This document shows, one piece after another, positions 25,027 through 35,143 of a stretch of DNA of 64,000 nucleotides. This DNA is from Marasmius tenuissimus. Its lineage: Eukaryota; Basidiomycota; Agaricomycetes; Agaricales; Marasmiaceae. The position numbers were made by a program, and so were the translations under genes. The stretch spans positions 4,402,001 to 4,466,000 of the forward strand of contig JAQOTA010000060.1 in NCBI GenBank assembly GCA_029532415.1, in the 5' to 3' direction. Position 1 is the stretch's first letter. Each line of letters opens with the position of its first letter. The notes below the pieces were generated by a model. The model made no database searches, had not been told where the DNA came from, and saw nothing but the letters and a program-made list of their open reading frames with translations.

Positions 25027-27356
25027 CTATACAACAATGACAGTACATTGTTGTTGTGCTACAGAGTTTTGAGCTTCTATATAGTTGTTGTTAACATCTC
25101 CCCCGTCTCTTTTGTCCTCATCTCACCTATGTTTGTTTATTACCTTCTCCAATCCCTTCAATTTAGTTAGTATTCATGGCTTCCCATCCAATTTCATGTC
25201 TTTGAAAGATGAGACTGAGTCCACACTCCTTGACAAGCCCAATCAAGCATAGTCAGTTCTCAAGATACCCTCAGCCTTCAATTTTTCAAAACCAAACATC
25301 ATTCCCCCCCTGACAGTAGTACATAACACGAGGTCAAGTAACAGGAAAACATTACACTTGGCTGAAGTTCTGAAGACATTGTTATGCGTAGGGCACACCG
25401 TAAGTCCTATGAAGTCTGTGTCAAACAATCTTGAACAGGTCTTAACCCTCCCAAATCACTAGGGTTCGAATAAGAGCCATTTGCAGGATGCCGATTTGGT
25501 TCCCCCATTACAGATAGTAAAAAGGGGTGTTGCAAACTTGCAACTGATGGTTGTATCAGAATCATGGAGGTCACTTCAAGAAACCGACTTTGAAGGGATT
25601 GGGACAAACCTGATATCACATCCTTGTGACTGGGGAGTCAACAACAGCATGGGGCCTCCAATTGCTGTTCGTATCAAAATTCAATTGCATGTTTGACTCT
25701 TATGGGACCAATGGCCCAGGGACTTGTGTAAGTATACTTGGGTTTTATTTGTAAAGCAAGCTCTGCCCACGCGACACAGACAAGTGGTCATGCACATACG
25801 GTGAGCCCTTTGAATCCCTCCCCATAGTCAAATGTATTCGAACCTTACTTTGTTGAAACCAAGGACTCCATTGCACCTCCGTCATTCGCTCTTGGGAGCC
25901 ACGGAGAATATAAAGCTTGGGTTCTCCCATTGTAGTCTGCGGACCAACATTGACGTTGTAAAAAAAAACGCAGAACCCGAACGGATCACAGAGAAAAAGT
26001 CCGTGGAAAGCTCCCGCGATTGAGCGTGGAAAGAGGCGTCTAGTTTGAGGACTATAATTTTAATGTGCAATTTGTGCAATGCAAAGGTCCCCACGGTCAG
26101 AAAAGACTCATTCAACTTGACCTGAGGTAACGGGCTAATTGCAAACCACACACTATCGATAGCTGTGTAAAGGGAAACTCAAGCGGAACCCTTGAAAATC
26201 CCGATAGCATATTGTCCAGAAACTGCTCAAGCAAAAGGATAGAGCCAAAAACCTCAGAGTTAACAGAGGCTCGAACCAGCAGCTACAACTTGATAGTTGG
26301 TATGATGGTGTTGGTCCATCAAAACCGTCAAGTACACTGTGCCCATCCCAAGGTTAATCAACCCACCGACACCCTTCGCAGCCAACTCATCCACCGCGAG
26401 CACGCTAGAAGCAAGTCGATGGCCCTTATTACTGGGTATGGAAATCTGGAATCTACTTCAAGTTAAGACGGACATTATTCAAGGATGACTGAATACTTTT
26501 GATCTATACATCATGAGAGAATGCGAAATATCGGATCTCGATATGTACAACGTGGGTTAGAAGAACATGAAGCATGAGTAGCTCTACGGGATTACAGAAA
26601 AGAAACTGTACCATGGCCCGTGCAGGAAAAAAAAAACAGATATCAGTGCTCAAGTGGCACTTGCTATTCAGCCACTATCATTACTTCGTACTAGACTCAT
26701 CTACAAGGTCCAAACCTGCCTGAACCTGCGAATTTCTTCTGTATTTGAGCAATCAAAAGCCATGAAGATCAATACCCACGAAACCAAGGATCTGACGACA
26801 CATTAACTGAATTAAGGCCCATCAGGATTCAGGTAAAACGCTCCCTCGAGAATAATTGGGTAATCACCAATCGAAAGGGATACTAATACACCCTTCCTTC
26901 TCCAAGAGTTAACAAGGATTGGGCATAGTATACTTCCTCCGGGACATATACTTTGTACACAGCACTCCGAATGGCCCAAATATCATCTTGATTGACGGGC
27001 TGTGGTGAGTTGTGACAATTCAAGAAGTCTAAGTCTCCCGTTGTTACCGCCCCGGAGGAGGCCAAGCCTTAACTCATAATTCAACATCCCTCCGGCGCCC
27101 CGGTGAGCTGGCTATAGCACAGGCTCATAAGGCTCAAACTTTCAGCGCCATAGTTTTTTACCATGAAATACCACATCAATATAACAAACCGTTTCTACAA
27201 AGGACTATCAAAACTCACGCGCAAGCTCCACAAAATTGGAACGGTCTTCGTTGTGCGGTGATTTCGATCCTCTTGACACAGTTCAAAATTTGTATTCCCT
27301 AACTCTTGGTGAAGACACCTCAATTCTTTCTGAGCATCCGAAACTCTTAAAAATCG
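25027..27356. other. Unassigned spacer
   Basis: About 2.3 kb without a supported gene or element. Short frames only, plus an A-run near 26630. Confidence 0.45.
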
Positions 27357-27690
27357 ATGGCCTCTCAAGACAGCCAGAAGAAGTGTTTGGCATCATTTCT
27401 CACAATTCAGCGGCTCATTGTTGAGCTATTTGCCACCCTGTTGGTCAGTAGGTCTTACCGCAACTCGCCTATCCATGTATTCTTACTTACCTGCCCCATC
27501 AGTCTATGTTCCTGCTATAGGGTGAGCTCCCCTTAACATATTGACAGGGTAGACTCCGAGTTTCACTTCCACTAAGAATCCTGATAATATTCGGTCTCTG
27601 AATCCGCATTATGCACCACCGTCCCGGATCTCGGAAGTTAAACGTTGAAGCTGTATCTCGTATGCACGATATCGTGGTGTATAGTACAAT
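27357..27690 (+). pseudogene. Membrane-protein family copy D, 5' exons only
   Basis: ATG 27357 opens MASQDSQKKCLASFLTIQRL, matching exon 1 of copies A and B, and ends at the same GTCAG donor. The equivalent of the microexon (TCTATGTTCCTGC...) now ends in TAG. The next exon equivalent near 27585 reads IIFGL, then TGA, then IRIMHHR, and a frameshift is needed to reach LKLYLVCTIS. Downstream exons are missing, replaced by an LTR fragment and a large inverted repeat. It is a clear truncated pseudogene. Confidence 0.72.
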
Positions 27691-27841
27691 AGGTCCTAGA
27701 GTTAGTGAGGTCATGAGGCATGTATATAGCATGTAATTCAACTCTCCCCCTCAGCACCGGTAGCGAGGTTGAGTTGTGAGACAAGGTCCAAGTGACGAGG
27801 TGCTGAAAGAGCCTCGGTGAAAATATCGGCGAGGTTGGAGT

Positions 27842-27976
27842 TGTTGAATCCATGGACTATAATTAGATCCCAGTATATCCAAGGTCACAGTTCACTCTTC
27901 CTGCCATTGTATTATGCAGGACAATGCATTCACTATTGTTTCATTGTCTATTGTTCATTATGCTCATATGTACAAT
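27842..27976 (+). repeat. Truncated copia-like LTR
   Basis: The first 135 bp or so of the LTR family seen complete at 4298-4618, starting TGTTGAATCC. Similarity stops at about 27976, exactly where the left arm of the inverted repeat 27977-28774 begins. No 3' half is nearby. Confidence 0.8.
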
Positions 27977-28774
27977 TGGCTCTGTTATACATAATCATGG
28001 ACACTTCTAGATAGTTCCCCAGTCTGACAACTTTGTCTCATAGTGCTTGTATCCAGCATGTACTATCTTACACTTGCCCTACTCAAATCTATCTTTATCC
28101 CTTCACACTCTTGACCCTGTTGGTGGCCTGAGGAGTTTTCCTAGTCACTGGCCTTGTTCTTGACACCCCTTTCTCCTTTCCTTTTACACTCACCTTGTTG
28201 AACACCTGATATGGGTCCAGCAAGCAGCTCAGCTGTAACAGATTGTACGAGTTGCATATCACATCCTGTTATCCTACATATCACAACAAGCACTCGTATA
28301 GTGCTTGTCTTCCAACCCACTTGACACCAGTGATTGCACAATGCTCACCTCACATTTCAGCCAATGTTTTGCTTCAATGTTCCATGAAATCAATCATACT
28401 TTCCATGCCACTTTACAACTGGTGTGGTGGTGATTCCAAGTCACTCCAATAATGATCACTCTCTAAACCAGAAATATTTGGACACAAGGCACCGTTTCAG
28501 GCATTGGTGAGTGCCACCATCTCAGTGTCAGATACCCAACTATCTTTGCAATGCTGAACGAATAATCCTGAAGTAACATTCCAATGTCAAGAACGAGGCC
28601 AGTGACTAGGAAAACCCCTCAGGCCACCAACAGGGTCAAGAGTGCGAAGGAGAGAAGATAGATTTGTGCAGAGCAAGTGTAAGATAGTACATGCTGGAAA
28701 CAAGCACTATTAAATGAAGTTGTCAGACTGGGGAGCTATCTAGAAGTGTCCATGATTATATATGACAGAGCCAA
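27977..28774. repeat. Large inverted repeat, about 188-bp arms
   Basis: Arms 27977-28163 and 28586-28774 are near-complementary over their whole length (for example GGACACTTCTAGATAG against CTATCTAGAAGTGTCC). They surround a 422-bp loop with no coding frame. Similarity stops sharply at the truncated LTR on the left. It could be a fold-back element or two opposed copies of an unrecognised LTR. The right-hand unit may continue to a TGTAACA near 29075, which would make it LTR-sized. Confidence 0.75.
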
Positions 28775-29952
28775 GCTGTAGAGATATTATGGGAACAAAG
28801 ATAAAACAGGAAAACTGAAAGAACAAGTGATAAGAATCAAGGGATACATGTGGAAACAGGGTCATAATGGAAACCATATGGTATGCTGGGAAAATATCTG
28901 GAAACAATGTGGAGCACCAGGTAGTACCAGGTAATGATATGGAGGCCAGAATGCGATGGTGAGAACATGTAACCATGGGAAATAAAGAGAAAAACATGGG
29001 GAAAAAGTACCCGGGGGCCAAGGGAAGGGAAAACAATAGGTGGATTCGTAACATCCGATATCATGCTAGGGGGACATCTGTAACATCCATGCATCTTACC
29101 CTGGTCTATCTCACCTAGTCACATCACACTTGGCTAGTCACATCACTTCTGGACCTATCATGGGTATTTCCAGGCTATTATTCTAGCTCATTCAGACAAT
29201 ATTCCATCCCAGGCACTCAACCCTCACTTCTGCAGTTCAGTCTCTCGCAAAGTCCATCCCCAGAACCTCCGCCACTTCCACCTCTGCTTCTGGGACTACT
29301 TCCACCTTTCATTCTGACTTGTTCTGACTTACTTATCTCCGACTTCCGAGATATTTCCACGCTCACTTATTCTATTCATATCTTCATTCCATTACGCACT
29401 TATTCATTTCTGGTTCATTTCCCTTCCGGTACATTTCTCCCTGTGTTTGACTTCCATATGATACATCAACCTTTCTTGCACTTGACTCACTTATCATTCA
29501 TTCATTTACTATAACCCTATATAAGCTCTATACCTCTATCCTGTATCTTTGGACTTGAAATCAACCAGAATCAACCAGGACCAACCAGGATTCACCTGGA
29601 TACTTTCCCATCTTGACTCTAATGTCTTTCCTTCTCTCCTGCAACTTGTCCTCTTAGTCTAGTAGAAGGACATTTCAGCTCATGGTGCTGTTGGTGAAAC
29701 CTTCAGCTACTGTCTGCTCTAGATCTGTTGCTCCCACACTCCTTCATCTTATCTCTTTCCTATCCATCCATCTGACAGCATATAAAATCCCATATCTTAT
29801 CTTAACCCTATCCAATCCACACAATCCTAACAACATCTTTCAATGATGATCGGTAATGAGAACAATGATGACTCTTTCTCCGAATCTCTATAAGGTTTAG
29901 ACAAAGTGACTCTGCATATGAGGCTGAACTGCTTTTCCGCCATGGTTTGATC
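28775..29952. other. Non-coding, pyrimidine-rich stretch
   Basis: Purine-rich to about 29090, then strongly C/T-rich on this strand to about 29650. It carries CTATATAAGCTC near 29518 and a small tandem of AATCAACCAG/ACCAACCAG at about 29562-29592. The composition and TATA-like box recall LTR or UTR sequence, but no partner copy is present to prove an LTR. No gene seen. Confidence 0.35.
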
Positions 29953-30274
29953 TGATGAGCCGGCATGACGCCTAGCGCAGAGGACTACAACATAGCTATA
30001 CTACTACTTACCAGAGAGGAGTTTAGAGAGATAGAGGCGAGACGTAGAAGCTCAAGCACACTGTAGATTCAAGTAGAGAACTACGAGCTTATATACATGT
30101 AGAGACAATAGTAAATACCATATAAGGACGATAATAGAAATTGTACATATGAGCATAGTGAACAATAGACAATGGAACAATAGCGAATGCATTGTCCCGC
30201 ATAATACAATGGCGGGAAGTATGAACCGGGACTTCGGATATACCGGGATCTTATTATAGTCCACGGATTCAACA
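29953..30274 (-). repeat. Solo LTR, copia-like family, TSD TGATC
   Basis: A 322-bp minus-strand copy of the LTR at 4298-4618, starting TGTTGAATCC (30274) and ending CTCATCA (29953). It is flanked by the exact 5-bp repeat TGATC (29948-29952 and 30275-30279). The TATATAAG box is conserved. Being full length with a perfect TSD, it confirms the LTR borders for this family. Confidence 0.93.
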
Positions 30275-30279
30275 TGATC

Positions 30280-31368
30280 ACCCTCACTTGTCACACAACT
30301 GCTTCAGGTTACATATGGGCGTTGCTTGTTGACACTGTAGCGGTGTCATGAAGACACCACTTTTCCTTTTCCCTCCACCACTTGCTGACATGATTATCAC
30401 ATGTTCTTTTCTCACAGTCACTTTACATCTTTCTTTCTCATGATTCCTTTTCTCAACCCACCATTGTGCAGGCTTAACCCACATCGCACAGCCATCTCAT
30501 TATCTCATACCAACTCATTTCTTATTCATCCTTGACTCATACATACTCATACACAGCTCATGGGTACCCACTATGACTCCAGCTCTGACCATATGATAGG
30601 TATATAAGCTAGCTAGTCTTCACCTGGTCCCTCATCTTGACCTCTTGTCATTGGGACCAGGTGAGTAGTACAGTTGGACCAGTTTCTGCCTTACCTCTGT
30701 CTGAGTCGAGCCTGCTGCTCCTCTCCAAAGTTTGCTATCACTGCTCTCTGCCTTCACTGACTCTGATAGATGCTCAGCAGTTCGTGACAAGCAGTCTGCT
30801 CGTCGTTTTGGAGATAGGCTTGATTGTGTGAGTGGTATACCTCCCTATCTTGCATGTGCTATGTCGAATCGAATAGGAGGTTGATGAGATGTCTAGGTTG
30901 AACATCCGAGCTCAGCCAGAACCTAAATAGATCTTATGCCTCAAGAACAAAGGCTGGCTCCCCAATGCAGATATCTGTTTGTCTGTTACTGTTCCATCTA
31001 ACCACTTCTGGAACCCATCAAAGGAACTCATTGGCCATACCTCCAGTACGAGGAGTAGGATAACACTGACGTATCAGTGGGACAAAGTATATGGCCGCTG
31101 ATCTATCCAACAGGCACAGGTATGACTTCCTGCAGAATCGCCATAGCATTCATGGAGGCTGCATACCAAGTTGCCCTGAAAGTTTATACACTTCAAAAGT
31201 GTAAATCAATCCACCCGAAACATGATGTTGATACTCATTTCATGCAAAGGGCTGGGCAGCGGGGGATGAAGATGACCTGATTCATATATGTTATAATTAT
31301 AAGAGGGTTTTATGGCAGGTCTTCTTTAGTCAGTGCCTGGGTGGCCCAGTCTCCTCTCGAGAACCCAG
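30280..31368. other. Unassigned spacer
   Basis: No supported gene. A short hairpin GGTGTCATGAAGACACC lies near 30341-30357 and a TATATAAGC box near 30602. Confidence 0.4.
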
Positions 31369-31668
31369 ATGGTTTCACAAGCCAAACTCAAGGAGATTGA
31401 GGCCCTCTTTACCTCAGTTTGAACAGTTATCATACTGCCAATCTCTACATTGTCGGTAAGTTGCCTCCCTAAATGCCTCACTACAAGCTTCTCAGTATGA
31501 ATTCTTTTCAGGTTTTATTTCTAGTCTACAGTTTGTCATTCGCAATAAGTGTCTTATACCACTAGTGTTATTGGTACTAATATGCAATTTAAACAGGATT
31601 GTACACAATCATGTTCAGCCTCTGTATGCATGCTCTCCTCCGTCGGTGGGACTCTGTGTTGGGGGCCT
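31369..31668 (+). pseudogene. Membrane-protein family copy E, 5' fragment
   Basis: ATG 31369 opens MVSQAKLKEIEALFTSV, then TGA, then TVIILPISTLSV and a GTAAG donor, collinear with exon 1 of copies A and B. A second exon near 31597 reads LYTIMFSLCMHALLRRW and then loses the match. The in-frame stop and missing 3' exons make it a relic. It extends the spread of this family to 28 kb of the window. Confidence 0.65.
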
Positions 31669-31799
31669 AGGCGTTGATATAAATGTAATACAAAATGTGT
31701 GCTGCCGATAAACTTAAGTATGCCCACAGTTAGTCAAATGATGGTCAACTCGACAAACCCACATGTCAAAGGTTTTGAGACTACTCCAAGTTTGTCAAT

Positions 31800-32720
31800 C
31801 AGTGATGGGTCGCTGCTCAACCTCGGGTTTCATTGGTGAGTGATCGATCACCATCTGATTTTATACAGTTTATTCAGTTGCTCTCAGCTGGGGGAATAAT
31901 ACTTTGCTTGGAGAGTGATGGGTCACCATTCACCCAACACACATACTGGGTGGTGACCGGTTGCTCTTGTTATCTGGTGCTGGGTCTCAATAAATTGAGG
32001 ACACTGACCCATCGCCAGCACTGTTTGCCAAGGTGTACCTCTAGTCACTGTTCATACATGTATGCTAGGAGTTGTGATGGATGGCTATTTGAAAGTCACT
32101 GCCAGCGGGTGGTGATGGGTCCCTGTTCATGCGAGTTTAACGGGGATGGTGAAGGGTCGCTGTTCTTGCACTGGTGACGAGTCACCGTTTGTGAGAGTAC
32201 ACGCGGGGGTGGTGATGGGTCACTCTTCCCAAATCACTTCTGGTGTAGGGTGATGGGTCACCATTCTTGCACTGGTGACGAGTCACCGTTTGTGAGAGTA
32301 CACATGGGGGCGGTGATGAGTTGCTCTTCATATAACACAGCCAGTGGGTGGTGATGGGTCCCCGTTCATGCAAGTACATTGAGAACGGTGATCCATCATT
32401 CTTCCCAAATCACTTCCAGTGTATGATGATGGGTCACTCTTCTCAAACCAATATCGGTGTATGGCAATGGGTTGCACTTGGGCCTGTTGTCTATGGTGAT
32501 GGGTCCCTGTTCTTACCTGCATGCTGGGAGTGGCCATGGGTCATTTTCATCGAGCATACTAGAGCCGGCAATGGTTCTCTGTGGTTGGGCTTGGTTTTTG
32601 GGGTTGCTCTTTGGAAGTTTCAGATGGGTAGCTGATCACCATTCGGTTGGTTCAAAATCTTGAATTCCGAAAGGGAAGATGGGCTGCTGATGGAGGTTCC
32701 ATGTTGATGGATCTCCATTC
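31800..32720. repeat. Degenerate repeat field built on GTGATGGGTC
   Basis: A core such as GTGATGGGTC(A/C)C(C/T)(A/G)TTC recurs a dozen or so times at irregular spacing. Two longer exact segments recur in order: TGGTGACGAGTCACCGTTTG (near 32172 and 32273) and TTCCCAAATCACTTC (near 32226 and 32403). GGTGACGAGTCACC is itself palindromic. Frames cross it in several phases without a consistent protein, so it looks like DNA-level minisatellite decay rather than a repeat protein. Confidence 0.7.
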
Positions 32721-32840
32721 AGGAATATCGAGAATGTGGGTCTGAGCTGTTGCCTGTTATTTCACGTGGCAGCTTGACGATTTCACCATATGAATCTACT
32801 GATCAATTTTTCTCTGGTGTTCTGACATTCTACTATCGAC

Positions 32841-33640
32841 ATGGGCTATGACATTTTTGTCTCTGAAGATCTTCATGCCAACCACCCGTCCCTTCTCACA
32901 TCCCTCCGCTTGTTATTTGCTGACAACAGCAAGGGTGAAGATATTGACATCTCAGTCCTCCCTAGTCAACTACCCGGTGTGAAGACCATCCAGTGGGGAC
33001 ACAGCTTCCATACTCTCCAGCCCAGCCTCACTCTTTTGTGGTTGCATTCAGCGGAGCTCTCTACTCACATCCAAAACAACACTCTCGACACATTTCTCAC
33101 TCAGTTCCAGGAGCACTTCGGACAGCCCGATCCCTCACAGCATACTATACTACTACTTCTCTTTGGCAATGGACAATCTTCTGAGGATCGAGCTCAACTT
33201 GAGCTACAGCTGTGCCAGATGGAGGTCCAGTATCGTTGCCTACACCAAAAAGCCGAATCGGACTATGAGGTGGCGGTCATAATCCACACTTACACTCGAG
33301 GTATGTTATTGTATATTTTTTCTACTATCGTCTCCTCACTGGCCATTTCTCCAATTAGTGCTTTGGAAGATGATGTGAGAAAATTCAGCACTATTGTCCA
33401 GGTTGTTACACTCAAATCAGTTCAGTGCCAGCCCATCTCCTCAGGAATGCTTCGAAATATATTTCGCCATGCTTCTCACCATCCCAGCCATGACCACAGA
33501 ACGAGCCGCATTGGTTACTAGCTGTCATTGAAACCCACAGTCCTTGCATGAGGCCTTGCGAACGATTGAGAAAAAGGTTGATGCGGGACAGGTGGTACTC
33601 AACCAAAGTTTCGTTTGTTGTCACTACTCTGTTGGCCCGA
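32841..33640 (+). pseudogene. Broken gene, weakly EME1/MMS4-like
   Basis: The first frame opens MGYDIFVSEDLHANHPSLL and includes a hydrophobic strand TILLLLFGNG, then a helix-rich segment LQLCQMEVQYRCLHQKAESD and VIIHTYTR. An intron-like GTATG...TTAG follows. After it a shifted frame reads FAMLLTIPAMTTERAALVTS, a TGA, then NPQSLHEALRTIEKK. The order (nuclease-like core, IHTYTR-type segment, then a helix-hairpin-helix-like IPAMTTERA..LV plus SL.EA) recalls the C-terminal half of EME1/MMS4, the non-catalytic partner of MUS81. No diagnostic catalytic residues exist to test this. A frameshift and a stop show it is not intact. Alternative: an unrelated basidiomycete orphan. Confidence 0.3.
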
Positions 33641-33825
33641 GGTCTCCTCTGATTTAGACCCGTCTAGTTTTCCAATGACGCTGAGACATCCAACAAAGAG
33701 GAACTATGGATACAAAATCTATCCTTGGTCTTCACCTCTCGTGATGGCAGTGAGTTGCTGCAGGAAGATGAGATAGAGAATTCTGCAGTGTAACTGTAGG
33801 ACTCATAATTATGTCAACCCCGATG

Positions 33826-33968
33826 ACTCCCTTTTTTTACGCTTGTACTTTGAGGGGGGAAAACACCCTGGAGTATGATATAACCATACTCACACCCGGG
33901 TTCAAACCCACTATCCATCGACCTCAAGACGAGCGTCAAACATTGGACCTCTTTGCCACTACGCCATC
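33826..33968 (-). repeat. Possible tRNA-derived SINE
   Basis: On the minus strand an A-box-like TAGTGGCAAAGAGG (33963-33950) is followed about 55 nt later by a B-box-like GGGTTTGAACCC (33908-33897). This spacing suits a tRNA with a long variable arm (Leu or Ser type). The sequence does not close into a normal 7-bp acceptor stem. About 60 nt further on lies a short A-rich end (GTAAAAAAAGG, near 33830), as in a SINE tail. No second copy in the window supports it, so a decayed tRNA gene remains possible. Confidence 0.4.
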
Positions 33969-34465
33969 ATGATGTTTAGATACAGCAATTTGTCTTATCA
34001 TATTCATCACTTTCCAGATCTGACAACTCGGTACCTGAGGACAGACTGCAACCCGGAATTACGTTAATGGCTATTTCTTCTCTGTCCCCCGCCTTATCTG
34101 TCCCCAATTCCAAACCAACAAAAAGACTTTTGTATACAGAATTGCGCGGTTCTGTCACATATAGCTCACAGGCTTTCGAATCCAAATTATGCCGCTGTTT
34201 CCACACTCTGCAGCACTGCTATTGATGTTGTCTAGGATGGGGTTGGTCAAGATGTAGTTCGATAGGAAGCCACTGGTATGTCCACAAGCTTTGATGCCAT
34301 CTGCCAGCTTGGGTCTGATAAAAATTCACCCAATGCAGGCAGCCACTTGGGATTCAGCATTTGCAGTATGGACTTCTCCACGGCAACCTATGCAGATCAA
34401 TGAGATGGATTTGAATAGAACGGGTTGGTGAGGAGACTAACCTGTGAAAAGAAATCTCCGTAGCA

Positions 34466-35143
34466 TCACTGGAGTGCCATATCGATGTTTGCATGGAGGG
34501 AAATTGCTCTCCCAAAGAGAAGCACTACTTCCTCTGACACCACTGTCGGCCGTCTCCGAATCACCTTGAAGTCTTCCACCACTGCTCGTCCTCTATCAAT
34601 CTCGTCACTGCTTCCATCACTGTAATCATCCTTTCGGGTTTTTTGTGTGCCTGTAACCCACCGCCTAATAAGACTTTGAATTGGCTGCTTTGCATCTTGG
34701 GGAATGGCCTGAGGCTTTTGAGAATAGTTCCGATTATGAGCAGGTGAAGAGCTGTCGGTGTGGGTTGGGGGTTGAAGTGAGTCCTGTATGTGTTTCCTCC
34801 CAAAACCTAAGCTAACCCCATCCCAGATAAGACATTCTGGCTCCTCTCTGCATCTAATGCAATGCATATCCTGCGAGTAGTCTTGTATGTTCACGTAGGT
34901 GAATCAAACCAACTGAAATAGGTCTTCTTTCATGAAGACTGACCCTCGTCCCTCATACAATCTTGCCATGGCCTCCACAAACACTATGAATGGTGTCTTG
35001 CAGCTCGTGAAACGACTTGTATACTCATCAAGCAGCTCATGCATAAAGAGGGTGCTGTTGTTGTAATTGAAGAGGCCTAACTCCCAGGGATCTGGTCCAA
35101 CAAAGCAATGTTTTTGACTAGGGCATGTCAGACGCTGAATCAA
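34466..35143 (-). pseudogene. KDZ-associated cysteine-cluster (CxC) protein, C-terminal relic
   Basis: The minus frame 35143-34904 reads RLTCPSQKHCFVGPDPWELGLFNY and then LLDEYTSRFTS..TPF. It ends at TGA (34904-34906) in a position where related proteins have Trp, then continues in the same frame: FTYVNIQDYSQDMHCIRC, IWDGVSLGFGRKHI and LQPPTHTDSSSP. This order (PDPWELGLFN, EYTS, CxxC, IWDGV..FGRK, PPT) matches from memory the cysteine-cluster proteins that accompany KDZ transposons in Agaricomycetes. It is an orphan copy, on the opposite strand to and 20 kb away from the KDZ element at 50813. Upstream frames at 35903-35441 may be earlier exons but carry no clear motif. Confidence 0.6.

Noticed and set aside
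33826..33968. Functional tRNA gene
   Set aside because: A and B boxes are present but no convincing 7-bp acceptor stem closes; kept only as a possible SINE.
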